From Pseudomonadota bacterium (GTDB lineage: Bacteria > Pseudomonadota > Alphaproteobacteria > Rhodospirillales > Magnetospirillaceae), in NCBI GenBank assembly GCA_021782815.1, contig JAJXUO010000004.1, positions 34,746 through 98,745 on the forward strand: a stretch of 64,000 nt of DNA, written 5' to 3'. The position numbers were made by a program, and so were the translations under genes. Positions within the stretch are counted from its first letter, which is position 1, and each line of letters opens with the position of its first letter. Positions 24,546 through 33,714 of the stretch are shown here, one piece after another. The notes below the pieces were generated by a model. It saw only the letters and a list, made by a program, of their open reading frames with translations, had not been told where the DNA came from and ran no database searches.

Positions 24546-24664
24546 GCGCACAGATGTCCGTCGATACCGGGCGCGAGACATGGTATAGAGAACGGCTGAA
24601 TTGGTCATCAGAACCAAGGCTACAGGGGGCAAAACAGAGTCTCAGGGTTCGGAAGAGGGTCCAA

Positions 24665-26299
24665 ATGGAACGGGAATCGATGGAATTTGATGTGGTCGTC
24701 GTGGGCGGCGGGCCGGCTGGCCTGGCGGCGGCGATCAGGCTGCGGCAGCTGGCCCTGGCCAGCGAACGCGATCTTTCGGTGTGCGTGATCGAAAAGGGAT
24801 CGGAATTAGGGGCGCACACCCTGTCGGGCGCGGTGATCGAAACCCGCGCCCTCGACGAGCTGATCCCCGACTGGAAGGCCAAGGGCGCCCCCCTGCATAC
24901 CCCGGCCACCAGCGATCATTTCGTCTATCTCACCGAAAGCAAGGCCATCCGTCTGCCGGCGCCGCCGCAGATGAACAATCACGGCAACTATATCGTCAGC
25001 CTGGGCAATGTGGTGCGCTGGCTGGGCCAGCAGGCCGAGGAACTGGGCGTGGAGGTCTATCCCGGCTTCGCCGCCGCCGAGGTGCTTTACGACGATAACG
25101 GCGCGGTGCGCGGCGTCGCCACCGGCGATATGGGCGTGGGCCGCGACGGCGAACCCACCGGCAATTACACCCCCGGCATGGAGCTGCTGGCCCGCCAGAC
25201 CCTGTTCGCCGAAGGCTGCCGCGGTTCGCTGACCAAAACCCTGTTCGAGCGCTTCGATCTGCGCCAGGGCGCCGATCCGCAGACCTACGGCATCGGCATC
25301 AAGGAGCTGTGGGAAATCGATCCGGCCAAGCATAAGCCGGGCACCATCATGCACACCATCGGCTGGCCGCTGGACACCAAGACCTATGGCGGCTCGTTCC
25401 TTTACCATCTGGAAGACAATCAGGTGGCGGTGGGCTTCGTGGTGGGGCTCGATTACCAGAACCCGCATCTGTCGCCGTTCGAGGAGTTCCAGCGCTTCAA
25501 AACCCATCCGGCCATCCGCCCCACCTTCGAGGGCGGCCGGCGCATCGCCTACGGCGCCCGCGCCCTGTCGGAGGGCGGCCTGCAGTCGGTGCCCAAGCTC
25601 ACCTTCCCCGGCGGCCTGCTGATCGGCGATACCGCCGGTTTCCTCAATGTGCCGAAGATCAAGGGCACCCATACCGCCATGAAGTCGGGCATGATGGCCG
25701 CCGAGGCGGTTTATGAGGTGCTGACGGTGGAAGAAGGCGGCCCCTTCGAGGTGGGCTCGTACCAGGACAAGGTAAAGGACTCCTGGGTGTGGAGCGAGCT
25801 TTACAAGGCCCGCAACATCCGCCCCTCGTTCCACAAGGGCCTGTGGGCGGGCATCGCCTATTCCGCCATCGACACCTACGTCTTCCGCGGTCACGCCCCC
25901 TGGACCTTCCACCACCATCCCGACCACAGCGCGTTGGGCAAGGCGGCGGATTTCCCCAAGATCGCCTACCCCAAGCCCGACGGCAAAATCAGCTTCGACC
26001 GGCTGTCCTCGGTGTTCATTTCCAACACCAATCACGAGGAAAACCAGCCGATCCACCTGCAGCTGAAGGATGCCGACGTGCCCCTGTCGGTCAATCTGGC
26101 TTTGTACGACGCCCCCGAACAGCGCTATTGTCCGGCGGGCGTTTACGAAATCATGACCGACGATGCCGGAACGCCGCGTTTGCAGATCAATGCCCAGAAC
26201 TGTCTGCATTGCAAAACCTGCGACATCAAGGACCCCACGCAAAACATCAATTGGGTGGTGCCCGAGGGTAGCGGCGGACCGAATTATCCCAATATGTAA
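24665..26299 (+). CDS. Electron transfer flavoprotein-ubiquinone oxidoreductase
   Basis: A 544-residue membrane-associated flavoprotein. The N-terminal FAD-binding GxGxxG motif ([16 protein letters not shown]) and the internal ETF-QO signature [11 protein letters not shown] then [19 protein letters not shown] are present. The C-terminal 4Fe-4S cluster motif [17 protein letters not shown], ending GGPNYPNM, is complete. It passes electrons from ETF (acyl-CoA and amino-acid dehydrogenases) to the quinone pool. The ATG at 24665 follows GAGGGTCCAA; an in-frame extension to 24485 runs through the hairpin repeat and is rejected. Confidence 0.95.
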   Translation: MERESMEFDVVVVGGGPAGLAAAIRLRQLALASERDLSVCVIEKGSELGAHTLSGAVIETRALDELIPDWKAKGAPLHTPATSDHFVYLTESKAIRLPAPPQMNNHGNYIVSLGNVVRWLGQQAEELGVEVYPGFAAAEVLYDDNGAVRGVATGDMGVGRDGEPTGNYTPGMELLARQTLFAEGCRGSLTKTLFERFDLRQGADPQTYGIGIKELWEIDPAKHKPGTIMHTIGWPLDTKTYGGSFLYHLEDNQVAVGFVVGLDYQNPHLSPFEEFQRFKTHPAIRPTFEGGRRIAYGARALSEGGLQSVPKLTFPGGLLIGDTAGFLNVPKIKGTHTAMKSGMMAAEAVYEVLTVEEGGPFEVGSYQDKVKDSWVWSELYKARNIRPSFHKGLWAGIAYSAIDTYVFRGHAPWTFHHHPDHSALGKAADFPKIAYPKPDGKISFDRLSSVFISNTNHEENQPIHLQLKDADVPLSVNLALYDAPEQRYCPAGVYEIMTDDAGTPRLQINAQNCLHCKTCDIKDPTQNINWVVPEGSGGPNYPNM

Positions 26300-26351
26300 T
26301 CGGGTCATCCCCGGTTTTGGGGTCGTTCCTATCTCGTGGAGTATGGTGGAT

Positions 26352-28097
26352 ATGCAAGGATTGGCGGCTGGCAGAACAACCCTGCGGCAGCGCCTGTGCG
26401 CCCTGGCCCTGGCGGCGGCATTGCCCGTCGCCCTGGCCTCCTGTAGCAACGGGCTCGACGGCATGAGTTACCGGCTGGGCCAGCCCCTTGCCAACCAGGG
26501 CGATTCTCCGGCCGGGGCCTTCCTGGCCGGACGATTCGCCCAAAGCCAGAACGACCCCACGGTGGCGGCGCATTACCTGCTGGAAGCGCTGGCCGCCGAT
26601 CCGGAAAATGTGGAACTGCTGCAGCGCAGCCTGCAGGCCCTGGCCGACGACGGCAAACTGGCCGACGCCGAGACCGTGGCCCGCCAACTGCTGCGTTTCG
26701 ATCCCGACGCCGCCCTGGCCGCCCTGCTGGTGGCCGAACAGGACGCCCGCGACGGCCATTGGAGCGCCGCCCGCGATCAGGTGGCCAAACTGCCGCGCCG
26801 GGGGCTGAACGCGGTGATGGTGCCCCTGATCACCGCCTGGTCCTATATGGGCGAGGACCGGGTGGACGAGGCGCTGGCCGCCCTGGAGCCCTTGCGCCGC
26901 TCGGCCGCCTACGAACCCCTGCGCCTGTTCCATGCGGCGCTGATCAACGATCTGGCCGACCGCCGCGCCGCCGCCACCCGCGACTACCAGGCGCTGTCGG
27001 GCAACACCATGCGCCTGGCCCTGCGCAGCGTCGAGGCCGCCACCGCCTTCTACCGTCGCACCGGCCAAACCGACAAGGCCGAGGATCTGCTGCGCCGCTA
27101 TGCCCTGGATCATCCGGAAACCGCGGCCATTCTCTCGGGCAAACAGAACAGCCGGGTGGTGGACAGCGCCAAGGCCGGTCTGGCCGAGGCCTATTTCAGC
27201 GGCGCCGTCACCCTGCGCCAGAGCGAGGCCAATGATCTGGCCCTGATTTTCGGCCATATGGCCCTGGCGCTGCAGCCCGATCTCCCCAGCTGCCAGGCCA
27301 TGGTGGCCGATCTGCTGCAGGAAATGGGGCGTCTGGGCGAGGCCAACGCCATTTTCGCCAAGATCCCGCCCTCGGCCGCCGCCTATCCCACGGCGCGGCT
27401 GCGCATCGCCCTCAATCTCGACAGCATGGGCGATGTGGACGGCGCCGTGGCCGAACTGAAGCGGCTGGAGCAAATCCCCGCCATGAAGCTGGACGCCCTC
27501 TCCACCCTGGGCGATCTCCTGCGCAACCACCGTCGCTGGATCGAGGCGGCCTCGGCCTACAGCCAGGCCATCGCCCTGTTCCCCAAGCCGGAACGTAACC
27601 AATGGGGCTTTTATTACTCCCGGGGCATCGCCTATGAGCGGGCCGGCCAGTGGCCGCTGGCCGAGGCCGATCTTCTGAAGGCCCTCGACCTCATGCCCGA
27701 CGAGCCGCATGTGCTCAATTATCTGGGCTACAGCTGGATCGACAAGGGCATGCATCTGGAGAAAGCCCAGCGCATGATCGAAAAGGCGGTGGAACAGCTG
27801 CCCAACGACGGCGACATCGTCGACAGCCTGGGCTGGGCCTATTACCGCACCGGCCACTACGCCAAGGCGGTGACCACCCTGCAAAAGGCGGTGGAACTGC
27901 ATCCCGAGGAAGCCACCATCAACCACCACCTGGGCGACGCCCTGTGGGCCACCGGCCGCCACGAGGAAGCCCGCTACCAGTGGCAGCGGGCCCTGGTCTT
28001 CAATCCCGACGCCGACGAAAAAGCGGTGCTGGAGCAGGAACTGGCCCACGGCAGCGCCACGCCGGCCCCGCTCAAGGCCGGCAAGACGGATGACTGA
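26352..28097 (+). CDS. TPR-repeat outer-membrane-type lipoprotein
   Basis: A 581-residue protein with a lipoprotein signal peptide (lipobox LASC, Cys31) and repeated tetratricopeptide motifs through most of its length. The clearest lie toward the C-terminus ([60 protein letters not shown]). Proteins of this build are common in alphaproteobacteria and serve as envelope scaffolds; the partner is unknown. GGAG at 26338 best fits the ATG at 26352, and an in-frame ATG at 26343 is possible. The stop overlaps the ispE start by 8 bp, so the two are co-translated. Confidence 0.8.
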   Translation: MQGLAAGRTTLRQRLCALALAAALPVALASCSNGLDGMSYRLGQPLANQGDSPAGAFLAGRFAQSQNDPTVAAHYLLEALAADPENVELLQRSLQALADDGKLADAETVARQLLRFDPDAALAALLVAEQDARDGHWSAARDQVAKLPRRGLNAVMVPLITAWSYMGEDRVDEALAALEPLRRSAAYEPLRLFHAALINDLADRRAAATRDYQALSGNTMRLALRSVEAATAFYRRTGQTDKAEDLLRRYALDHPETAAILSGKQNSRVVDSAKAGLAEAYFSGAVTLRQSEANDLALIFGHMALALQPDLPSCQAMVADLLQEMGRLGEANAIFAKIPPSAAAYPTARLRIALNLDSMGDVDGAVAELKRLEQIPAMKLDALSTLGDLLRNHRRWIEAASAYSQAIALFPKPERNQWGFYYSRGIAYERAGQWPLAEADLLKALDLMPDEPHVLNYLGYSWIDKGMHLEKAQRMIEKAVEQLPNDGDIVDSLGWAYYRTGHYAKAVTTLQKAVELHPEEATINHHLGDALWATGRHEEARYQWQRALVFNPDADEKAVLEQELAHGSATPAPLKAGKTDD

Positions 28098-28944
28098 AAC
28101 GGTCTGGCCGGCCCGGGCCAAGGTTAATCTTTATCTGCATGTGGTGGGCCGGCGGGCCGACGGCTATCACCTGCTGGACAGCCTGGCGGTGTTTCCCGAC
28201 ATCGGCGACAGCCTGAGCGCCGCTCCGGCCGCCGATCTCGTTTTGCGCCTGGACGGCCCGGCCGCCGCCGCCCTGACCGCCGAGCCCGACAATCTGGTGC
28301 TGAGGGCGGCCCGCGCCCTGGCCGGGGCCGCCGGTATCGCCCCCGCCGCCGCCCTCCGTCTGAGCAAACGGCTGCCGGTGGCCTCGGGTATCGGCGGCGG
28401 ATCGGCCGACGCCGCCGCCACTTTACGCGCCCTGGACCGGCTATGGGGTCTGAAATGCTCCGAGGCCGAGTTGGCCCGGATCGGCCTGACCCTGGGCGCC
28501 GACGTGCCGGTGTGCCTGCAAAGCCGCCCCACGCACATGGCCGGCATCGGCGAGAGTCTGCAACCCGCCCCGCCCCTGCCGCCGGGCTGGATGGTGCTGG
28601 CCAATCCCGGCCTGGCCCTGGCCACACCGGCGGTGTTCAAGGCCCGCGACGCCGCCTTCTCCGACCCCGCCCCCCTCGCCGCCGCTCCCGCCACGTTACC
28701 GGCCCTGGCCGAGGCCCTGCGCGCCCGCCGCAACGATCTGGCCGATCCCGCCATCCGCCTGGCCCCGGCCATCGCCACGGTGCTGGCCGCCCTCCAGGCC
28801 CAACCCGGCTGCCTGCTGGCCCGCATGTCGGGCAGCGGCGCCACCTGCTTCGCCCTGTTCGCCCGCGAAGCCGAGGCCCGCGCCGCCTGCCAAGCCTTGC
28901 GCGCCGCCGAACCCGGCTGGTGGAGCGAGGCCGGTCCCTTCTGA
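28090..28944 (+). CDS. ispE: 4-diphosphocytidyl-2-C-methyl-D-erythritol kinase
   Basis: A 284-residue GHMP kinase. The N-terminus [20 protein letters not shown] is diagnostic of IspE. The ATP-binding GHMP motif [15 protein letters not shown] lies near residue 95, and the C-terminal [12 protein letters not shown] motif is present. It phosphorylates CDP-ME in the non-mevalonate isoprenoid pathway. The gene overlaps the TPR lipoprotein gene by 8 bp and is followed by tRNA-Gln. Confidence 0.96.
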   Translation: MTETVWPARAKVNLYLHVVGRRADGYHLLDSLAVFPDIGDSLSAAPAADLVLRLDGPAAAALTAEPDNLVLRAARALAGAAGIAPAAALRLSKRLPVASGIGGGSADAAATLRALDRLWGLKCSEAELARIGLTLGADVPVCLQSRPTHMAGIGESLQPAPPLPPGWMVLANPGLALATPAVFKARDAAFSDPAPLAAAPATLPALAEALRARRNDLADPAIRLAPAIATVLAALQAQPGCLLARMSGSGATCFALFAREAEARAACQALRAAEPGWWSEAGPF

Positions 28945-28950
28945 GGCGCC

Positions 28951-28979
28951 TTGCATCCGGCCCCGTCCTGCTTTATGGT
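28951..28979 (+). promoter_or_regulatory. Sigma-70 type promoter for tRNA-Gln
   Basis: TTGCAT (28951-28956) and TATGGT (28974-28979) are separated by 17 bp, and the tRNA begins 17 bp after the -10 element. This is a plausible stable-RNA promoter, though there is no GC-rich discriminator beyond the local base composition. Confidence 0.55.
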
Positions 28980-28995
28980 GCGCTTCCTTCCCCGT

Positions 28996-29070
28996 TGGGG
29001 CGTAGCCAAGCGGTAAGGCAGCGGTTTTTGGTACCGCCATTCCCAGGTTCGATCCCTGGCGCCCCAGCCA
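28996..29070 (+). tRNA. tRNA-Gln (anticodon TTG); attachment site of an island
   Basis: Complete cloverleaf: acceptor TGGGGCG pairing with CGCCCCA plus discriminator G, encoded CCA, anticodon loop TTTTGGT giving TTG, and T arm CCAGG-TTCGATC-CCTGG. The last 45 bases (29026-29070) recur at 32668-32712 with two changes, which marks this gene as the integration site of the 29.07-32.71 kb island. Confidence 0.97.
29026..29070 (+). other. attL: 3' end of tRNA-Gln shared with attR
   Basis: These 45 bases, from the anticodon loop through CCA, match 32668-32712 at 43 positions. This is the identity block expected when a tyrosine-recombinase element integrates into a tRNA gene and restores its 3' end. 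The two mismatches are C29043/G32685 and G29059/C32701. Confidence 0.85.
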
Positions 29071-29699
29071 ACTTCCAACAGGCCAACCTGTTGACAAAAC
29101 ACAAAAATTAGCGACAAATGCCCGCCCTGTCTAGGGTGAACGGGGCAAGAACAACACGCAACTATGGTGCAACAGCGTTGTAACCCTGTTGGCTTGTTGC
29201 ATTGCCTGATCCTGGTGGCTGGTTGCGTTGTTCCGACGCAAGCCCTGACTTACATCGATGGAAAACCCATTGCCATGGCGGCGAAGCAGCATTCAAGGTC
29301 CGACCCGGCCCCGGAACGGGGGTGGTGCGGGAGTGGCCTTGAATGGTGCGTGCGCCATAGTAGTTGGTCACCCCAACTGTTGGACAGTTGGCAAGTGGAC
29401 GCTTCCTCGACCAAAATACTTGACAAGACCGCATTGCACGAGTACTGTCCGCGCCATTACCTCACCGGGCTGGGTATGCTCCAGCCGCGCACGGTAGACC
29501 CCCGCGAACCGATTTTTTGCCACGACTTCTATTCGTAGGCCTCTAGGGCAGCATCTCGCGGGTCTCCCTTCAAAGAAGGGAGAAAGTCGGTGGAAGTCGG
29601 CACCTTCCATCGGGAATAGGGCAGGCCCCTCGCGGGCCGACGTGCGAAGTTGGTTTCTGGCATGTAGGTGGCCGGGAACGCTCAACGATGAGGCCCATT
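29071..29699. other. Left arm of the island: heptamer repeats, no convincing gene
   Basis: No supported gene is seen here. At 29076-29093 lies the palindrome CAACAGG-CCAA-CCTGTTG, overlapping a TTGACA hexamer (29091-29096). A GTGCAACAGCGTTG block (29167-29180) and another CCTGTTG (29185-29191) follow. The same units recur at the right end of the island. A hairpin TCTCCCTT-CAAAG-AAGGGAGA sits at 29563-29583. An open frame at 29164-29538 has no ribosome binding site and no recognisable domain, so I do not annotate it as a gene. Confidence 0.6.
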
Positions 29700-29891
29700 A
29701 TGCCCAAAGACAATCCCACCAAGCCCTCCACCCGCCAGGGCAAGAAGTTCGTTGGCGGCTATTTCACCCCTGCCGTCCACAAAGCTCTGCACCTGATTGC
29801 CATTGAGGAGGAGAAGACCGTCCAGGCCCTCGTCGGGGAAGCCTATACGATGCTTCTCCAGTCGCGTGGCAAGGAGATCATCGTGCGGTAA
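29700..29891 (+). CDS. Ribbon-helix-helix domain protein (antitoxin- or regulator-like)
   Basis: A 63-residue basic protein. A strand KKFVGGYFTPAVHKAL is followed by two helices (LHLIAIEEEKTVQALVGEA and a short tail), the ribbon-helix-helix plan of plasmid and antitoxin DNA-binding proteins. No toxin gene is next to it. It could regulate the restriction gene or the element's own promoter, or be an orphan antitoxin. GAGG lies 5 nt before the ATG at 29700; an in-frame ATG at 29688 is also possible. Its codon use and surroundings are less GC-rich than the flanking chromosome. Confidence 0.6.
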   Translation: MPKDNPTKPSTRQGKKFVGGYFTPAVHKALHLIAIEEEKTVQALVGEAYTMLLQSRGKEIIVR

Positions 29892-29898
29892 GTTTGGA

Positions 29899-29924
29899 GG
29901 GGCGCCTGCATTAGCAGGCACCCC
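29899..29924. terminator. Hairpin between convergent island genes
   Basis: GGGG-c-GCCTGC with loop ATTA and GCAGGC-a-CCCC: a 10-bp stem with one mismatch between the stops of the convergent ribbon-helix-helix and restriction genes. There is no T-run, so terminator activity is only likely, for either direction. Confidence 0.45.
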
Positions 29925-29931
29925 CGGCAGT

Positions 29932-32313
29932 TCAGACTTCGAGCAAGTCCTCTTCTTCCTCGGCAGCGGGGAACAGAGCGAGGGCTTGCTCGATCACTGC
30001 ATCCCAGCGCTCAACCTCAGTCTCCACCCGCGCAATTAAGTTCCGGCTTGGGTGCATCGCAAATTCGCGGATGCGGTCAGGGGTGAGCTTGCGTCCGTAG
30101 GTAAATCTCCATTTCTCCAGCCGGAGGATGGCTGCCGCAACATAATGATGGGCGAGGGATAAGTCTGGGGCGCGGGCCATCAGAAGGAGGCAGTCATCAT
30201 TGACACCACAGGCCTCGCGTTGGACGAAAGCCTCGCCGATAGAACCGGTCTGGGCAACGGTCACAAAGGTTGGCTCGATAGGCTTGTAAAAATCGAGCCA
30301 GCCGTAGCATCCGTTGAAAGCCTCCGTTGGCGAGATAACCAACGTGGGGCCATCGCCGTACCCTTCACGGCTGTGAAGCTCTTTCTGCCCGTAATAGATA
30401 TCGAAAAACTCACTGATCGTGCCACGAGAGACCTTTGATTCGCTGGCTCTCTTGCGCCTCGCGTCAGTGATCATTTCCTCGTAGGCCTGCGTTATTAGCA
30501 ATCCCTTTTCCACCAACCGACGCTGTCTCGCAACTTCTGGCGCATACCGGGTGTAAAAGGCCACTTGCTGACGCAGTAAGTCGGCTACAGCCAGCATAAT
30601 CGCGTCTTCGCCATGGTCCTCGGAAGGGATGTAGGCACCAACGCCCCATTCGACATCACCAGCGACGATGCCCTGCCCTGCGACACCCGGAATGGTAGTT
30701 TTGTTTAGGATCGCATCCAACACAGCTTCGATGTCGGACTTGCCGTCCGAGCGCTTGATGCGGACACCCTTCTTTAAGGTAAGGCCATCGTACCGGAGTC
30801 GGGCAAAAACAGTCTTCTTACCTTTTGGATGCGGAATCCCCTTCTCGATGAGGACGACAGACGTGGTTGCCGATGCGAATGGCTGGAATAGTTCGTCTGG
30901 AAGCTGCACGACGGCCTCAAGAGTGTGCTTTTTGAGTATGGACTCGCGCCACTCACCCTGGTCCTTCTTAACCAACATCGACGTTGGCAAAATGACAGCG
31001 AGCTTGCCGCGATCCTTAAGGGCCTCAAGAGCACGTTTTACAAATTCGCTCGGCGGAACATCTGTTTTCTTATGCGGAAAGGGCGGGTTCATCAGCGCAA
31101 TCGAACACTGGTCCACAGGAAATGACGGATGGTCGAAGCAGCTTCCCTTCTCGACCCCACTCTTCCCGTCGCCACGCAGAATCATATTCGCCACGCAAAG
31201 CGCAGCCGTCACGGGTTCGGATTCAAAACCGCGAAGCTGCTTTTCGACGAGCCGGACTGTGTCCTCGTAGCTCATCCCTAATTCGTCAAGCGCTCGCTGA
31301 ATGCACGCAATAAGGAAGCCGCCAGTTCCACAGGCGGGATCAATAATGATGTCGCCTTGGCTGAACTGGGCTATATCAGCCATAAATCTGGTAATGTGGC
31401 GGGGCGTAAAGTACTGGCCAATGGTGTTTCCGCCAGTATAGCGAAAAAATAGCTCGTACAGCTTTCCAAGATAGTCATGATCGAAGGAGGCGGTGACCAC
31501 GTTCAGCTTGCGCAATTCTGCGATTATAAGTCTCGCATTTTCCGCAAGCTCTGCGTTCGCTTCGTCTATTTGGAGGCTTTCCGCCAGCTCAATTTTTTTT
31601 GCGTTTTTGAAAGCCGTTGCGCACGCCTCGTTGATGTCCTTGAGGACAAATTGCTTATCAAGGCGAATGTTGCCCTTGGCCTGCCAAAGACCGAGCATCA
31701 TTGCCCCAACGTATGTCGGGCGGTACTCGTCCTTAACATGTGCCTCTCGGAGAAGGCGGTTTATGTAGTCAGCCTTCTCCACAAGAACCGTTTCCGGCGG
31801 GACGACAGGCGCCAGATCGGTCAGTGCATCGTCGGCAAGAAGGGCCTTAATTTTCTCTGGGTGGGGAAACCACTCGATGGGGCGACCACAGTACGAGATT
31901 TCTTCCCACTTGGTATGGACATGCTTCCATACCGAGATTCGTACATTTTCGTCCTGCCCAGCGACACCCACGGCAATCACAGGATAGCCGTGCTTCTTGC
32001 AGGCTTCGGCATAATGTTTAGCATCCGCCACTGCTTGGGCAAGTTCCGACGGTTTGCCCTTGGCTTCGATAACGATGAGCGGGGTTGGGGCTGCCGTACC
32101 TTCAACGACGAGGAAATCGGGAATGCCGTCTCCCTCCCCGGATTTGCTAGCGCCCTCAAATATGGCAGTGAGATGCGGAAAGCGGCGCAACTCCACTTGT
32201 CGCAACACTTGGCCTTTCGGCGGGGCTGATGTATTCCAGCCCTGGATGCGCAGCAGGTCGATCGAGACTTGCTCAGTGCGGGTTTCAGAAACCCCCGATT
32301 TCCGCTTTGCCAT
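29932..32313 (-). CDS. Single-chain restriction-modification protein (nuclease, N6-adenine methyltransferase and target-recognition domains)
   Basis: A 793-residue protein. Residues about 20-150 form an HsdR_N-type PD-(D/E)xK nuclease-like domain with GIPDF (Asp66) and IEAKG (Glu83, Lys85). Residues about 180-560 form a HsdM-like N6-adenine methyltransferase with motif I DPACGTGGF (325-333) and motif IV NPPF (409-412). Residues about 640-790 resemble a type I S-subunit target-recognition domain (GVNDDCLLLMA, FTYGRKLTPDRI). No helicase/translocase domain is fused or adjacent, so this reads as a type IIG-like enzyme rather than type I. Cutting activity is inferred. The region is visibly less GC-rich than its flanks, and AAGGGG precedes the ATG. 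Confidence 0.85.
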   Translation of the reverse strand: MAKRKSGVSETRTEQVSIDLLRIQGWNTSAPPKGQVLRQVELRRFPHLTAIFEGASKSGEGDGIPDFLVVEGTAAPTPLIVIEAKGKPSELAQAVADAKHYAEACKKHGYPVIAVGVAGQDENVRISVWKHVHTKWEEISYCGRPIEWFPHPEKIKALLADDALTDLAPVVPPETVLVEKADYINRLLREAHVKDEYRPTYVGAMMLGLWQAKGNIRLDKQFVLKDINEACATAFKNAKKIELAESLQIDEANAELAENARLIIAELRKLNVVTASFDHDYLGKLYELFFRYTGGNTIGQYFTPRHITRFMADIAQFSQGDIIIDPACGTGGFLIACIQRALDELGMSYEDTVRLVEKQLRGFESEPVTAALCVANMILRGDGKSGVEKGSCFDHPSFPVDQCSIALMNPPFPHKKTDVPPSEFVKRALEALKDRGKLAVILPTSMLVKKDQGEWRESILKKHTLEAVVQLPDELFQPFASATTSVVLIEKGIPHPKGKKTVFARLRYDGLTLKKGVRIKRSDGKSDIEAVLDAILNKTTIPGVAGQGIVAGDVEWGVGAYIPSEDHGEDAIMLAVADLLRQQVAFYTRYAPEVARQRRLVEKGLLITQAYEEMITDARRKRASESKVSRGTISEFFDIYYGQKELHSREGYGDGPTLVISPTEAFNGCYGWLDFYKPIEPTFVTVAQTGSIGEAFVQREACGVNDDCLLLMARAPDLSLAHHYVAAAILRLEKWRFTYGRKLTPDRIREFAMHPSRNLIARVETEVERWDAVIEQALALFPAAEEEEDLLEV

Positions 32314-32331
32314 TGCATCGCCCCTTTATCC

Positions 32332-32541
32332 TCAATTGGGGGCGAATTTGCCCTCCCCGAGTCCTGAGCGCAATGTTTTAACTGTCTTGGACATCTTTAG
32401 GCTCAAGGAGAGTGCGCCCCCATCTACGCCAGAATGGAAGAAGCCTCTGAACGGCAGATAGTCGGCTGATCGGGTGGCCGGGTACCCCTTAACTCGAACA
32501 GTAACTGTGACCTTACCGTTTCTATGTTGGTATGTTGGCAT
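32332..32541 (-). pseudogene. 5' stub of a tyrosine integrase gene
   Basis: The reading from the ATG at 32541 begins MPTYQHRNGKVTVTVRVKGY and continues PATRS. This matches the opening beta-strands of the arm-binding domain of phage/island integrases (R-x-G-x-W/V...V-x-x-KGYP-x-x-S). An intact AGGAG lies 9 nt upstream. After about 25 codons the similarity ends, and the frame runs on through unrelated sequence to a stop at 32332. The gene is oriented away from attR, as an island integrase would be. The catalytic part was evidently deleted, so the island can no longer move by itself. Confidence 0.6.
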
Positions 32542-32552
32542 AATGAAAGACT

Positions 32553-32595
32553 CCTGTTGTCTGGGGACTGTTGTGTGCAACAGCGTTGCAACAGG
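32553..32595. repeat. Right-end heptamer repeats of the island (possible integrase arm sites)
   Basis: CCTGTTG (32553-32559), GTGCAACAGCGTTG (32575-32588) and CAACAGG (32589-32595) recur here as in the left arm (29076-29093, 29167-29180, 29185-29191). Paired heptamers at both ends, near the att sites and the integrase stub, fit arm-type recombinase or excisionase sites. That function is inference. Confidence 0.5.
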
Positions 32596-32667
32596 TCTTT
32601 GGTAACTGATGGTAGTTTCGCTGAAGTTTAAGTTTTAGGCGGGTTACAGCCGGTAACTACTTCCGGC

Positions 32668-32712
32668 TTTTGGTACCGCCATTCGCAGGTTCGATCCCTG
32701 CCGCCCCAGCCA
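32668..32712 (+). other. attR: displaced 3' half of tRNA-Gln
   Basis: A 45-bp copy of the tRNA-Gln 3' end including the CCA. It lacks a 5' half and so cannot form a tRNA. It differs from the intact gene only at the outer T-stem pair, G-C here versus C-G in the tRNA. It marks the right border of the island. Confidence 0.85.
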
Positions 32713-32722
32713 TCTCTCCCTC

Positions 32723-33595
32723 CTATTTCAACGGCAGATAAATGTCGGTCAGCAGATCCTGCTCCGGCGTGTCGAATTTCAGATTGAGATAGTGGAAATA
32801 GAGCGGGAAATCGCGCAGTTCCTCGCCGCTGGACGGCAGCCAGTCGCGGAACAGCGGATAGATGCTTGCCTTCAGGCTTTCATGCGGGCCGCGATGGCGC
32901 AGAACGGCGCAGCGGCCGCCGGGAATGGTTTTGCTGATCACCCCCTGCGGGTTGGGCGGGACCGGGGCGGTGATGGCGCCACAGAGATCGAAGCGGAACT
33001 GTTCGGGCGGCACGGCCTCGGGATCGTCGTAGGCGATACCGTAGGTGGCGCTGGTGGCCACCGGCGACAGGCCGCTGGCCTTGCGCCAGGCGATGAAACG
33101 CAGGGCGCTGTCGTTCACCAGAGCGGGCGAGCCGCGATGTTCCAGCACCGCCACCAGGAGCGGGGCGGTGGTCACGAGAGTCACAGTCATGGGATCCATC
33201 CTTTTGCGCATCTCAGCGGCGAAGTGAAAACAAGCGCCCCAGGCCACCCAGTCGGGCTGGCGGCGGAACGCCGTCGGCGTCTGGCCGAAGGCCTGGCGGA
33301 AGGCGCGGGAGAAAACGGCGGGCCCATCGAATCCGGCATCCAGCGCGATATCGATGATGCGGGCCTCCGGTGCGGCCAACAGCCGGAACGAGGCCCGTTT
33401 CAACCGCATCAGCAGGATATAGCGCCCCACCGTCAGCCCCAGATATTTGGAAAACTGCCGGTGGAAATGGAATTTCGAGAAATGCGCCACCGCGCTCAAC
33501 ACCTCGAGATCGAGGGGCTGATCGAGATGGTGATCGATATAGGCCAGCACGCGGTGGAAACGCCGCGCGTAGGCCTGGCCGAAATCCTGATCCAT
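32723..33595 (-). CDS. AraC-family transcriptional regulator with GyrI-like ligand domain
   Basis: A 290-residue protein with two N-terminal AraC-type helix-turn-helix motifs (about 10-110; LSAVAHFSKFHFHRQFSKYLG and IALDAGFDGPAVFSRAFRQAFG). A GyrI/Rob-like small-molecule-binding domain follows (about 135-290; CGAITAPVPP, GGRCAVLRHRGPHESL, YLPLK ending). Such SoxS/Rob-type proteins usually activate efflux or detoxification genes on binding a hydrophobic compound; the target here is unknown. It is the first chromosomal gene after the island and is convergent toward attR. Confidence 0.88.
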   Translation of the reverse strand: MDQDFGQAYARRFHRVLAYIDHHLDQPLDLEVLSAVAHFSKFHFHRQFSKYLGLTVGRYILLMRLKRASFRLLAAPEARIIDIALDAGFDGPAVFSRAFRQAFGQTPTAFRRQPDWVAWGACFHFAAEMRKRMDPMTVTLVTTAPLLVAVLEHRGSPALVNDSALRFIAWRKASGLSPVATSATYGIAYDDPEAVPPEQFRFDLCGAITAPVPPNPQGVISKTIPGGRCAVLRHRGPHESLKASIYPLFRDWLPSSGEELRDFPLYFHYLNLKFDTPEQDLLTDIYLPLK

Positions 33596-33714
33596 GGTAT
33601 CCGCCTCCTGGCCCGCAGTGTGGCTCAGGCCGGGCCCGCCGTCTTGACCGGGATTGCTCTGTTGGCGGCCGTGCGCGTATCCTGAGGCAAAGGGGGCGCA
33701 AGGGGGGTACGGTC

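Noticed and set aside
24485..24664. N-terminal extension of ETF-QO
   Set aside because: It would translate the hairpin repeat; the ATG at 24665 has a good ribosome binding site and gives the standard length.
29164..29538. A 124-codon open frame in the left arm of the island, with a signal-peptide-like start
   Set aside because: No Shine-Dalgarno precedes it, it overlaps the direct-repeat block, and the rest of the translation shows no domain or normal codon bias.
30464..31313. Several short frames on both strands inside the restriction-modification gene
   Set aside because: They are shadows of a single intact 793-codon frame with continuous domain similarity.
32668..32712. Second tRNA-Gln gene
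   Set aside because: Only the 3' 45 bases are present; there is no acceptor 5' strand, D arm or complete anticodon stem.
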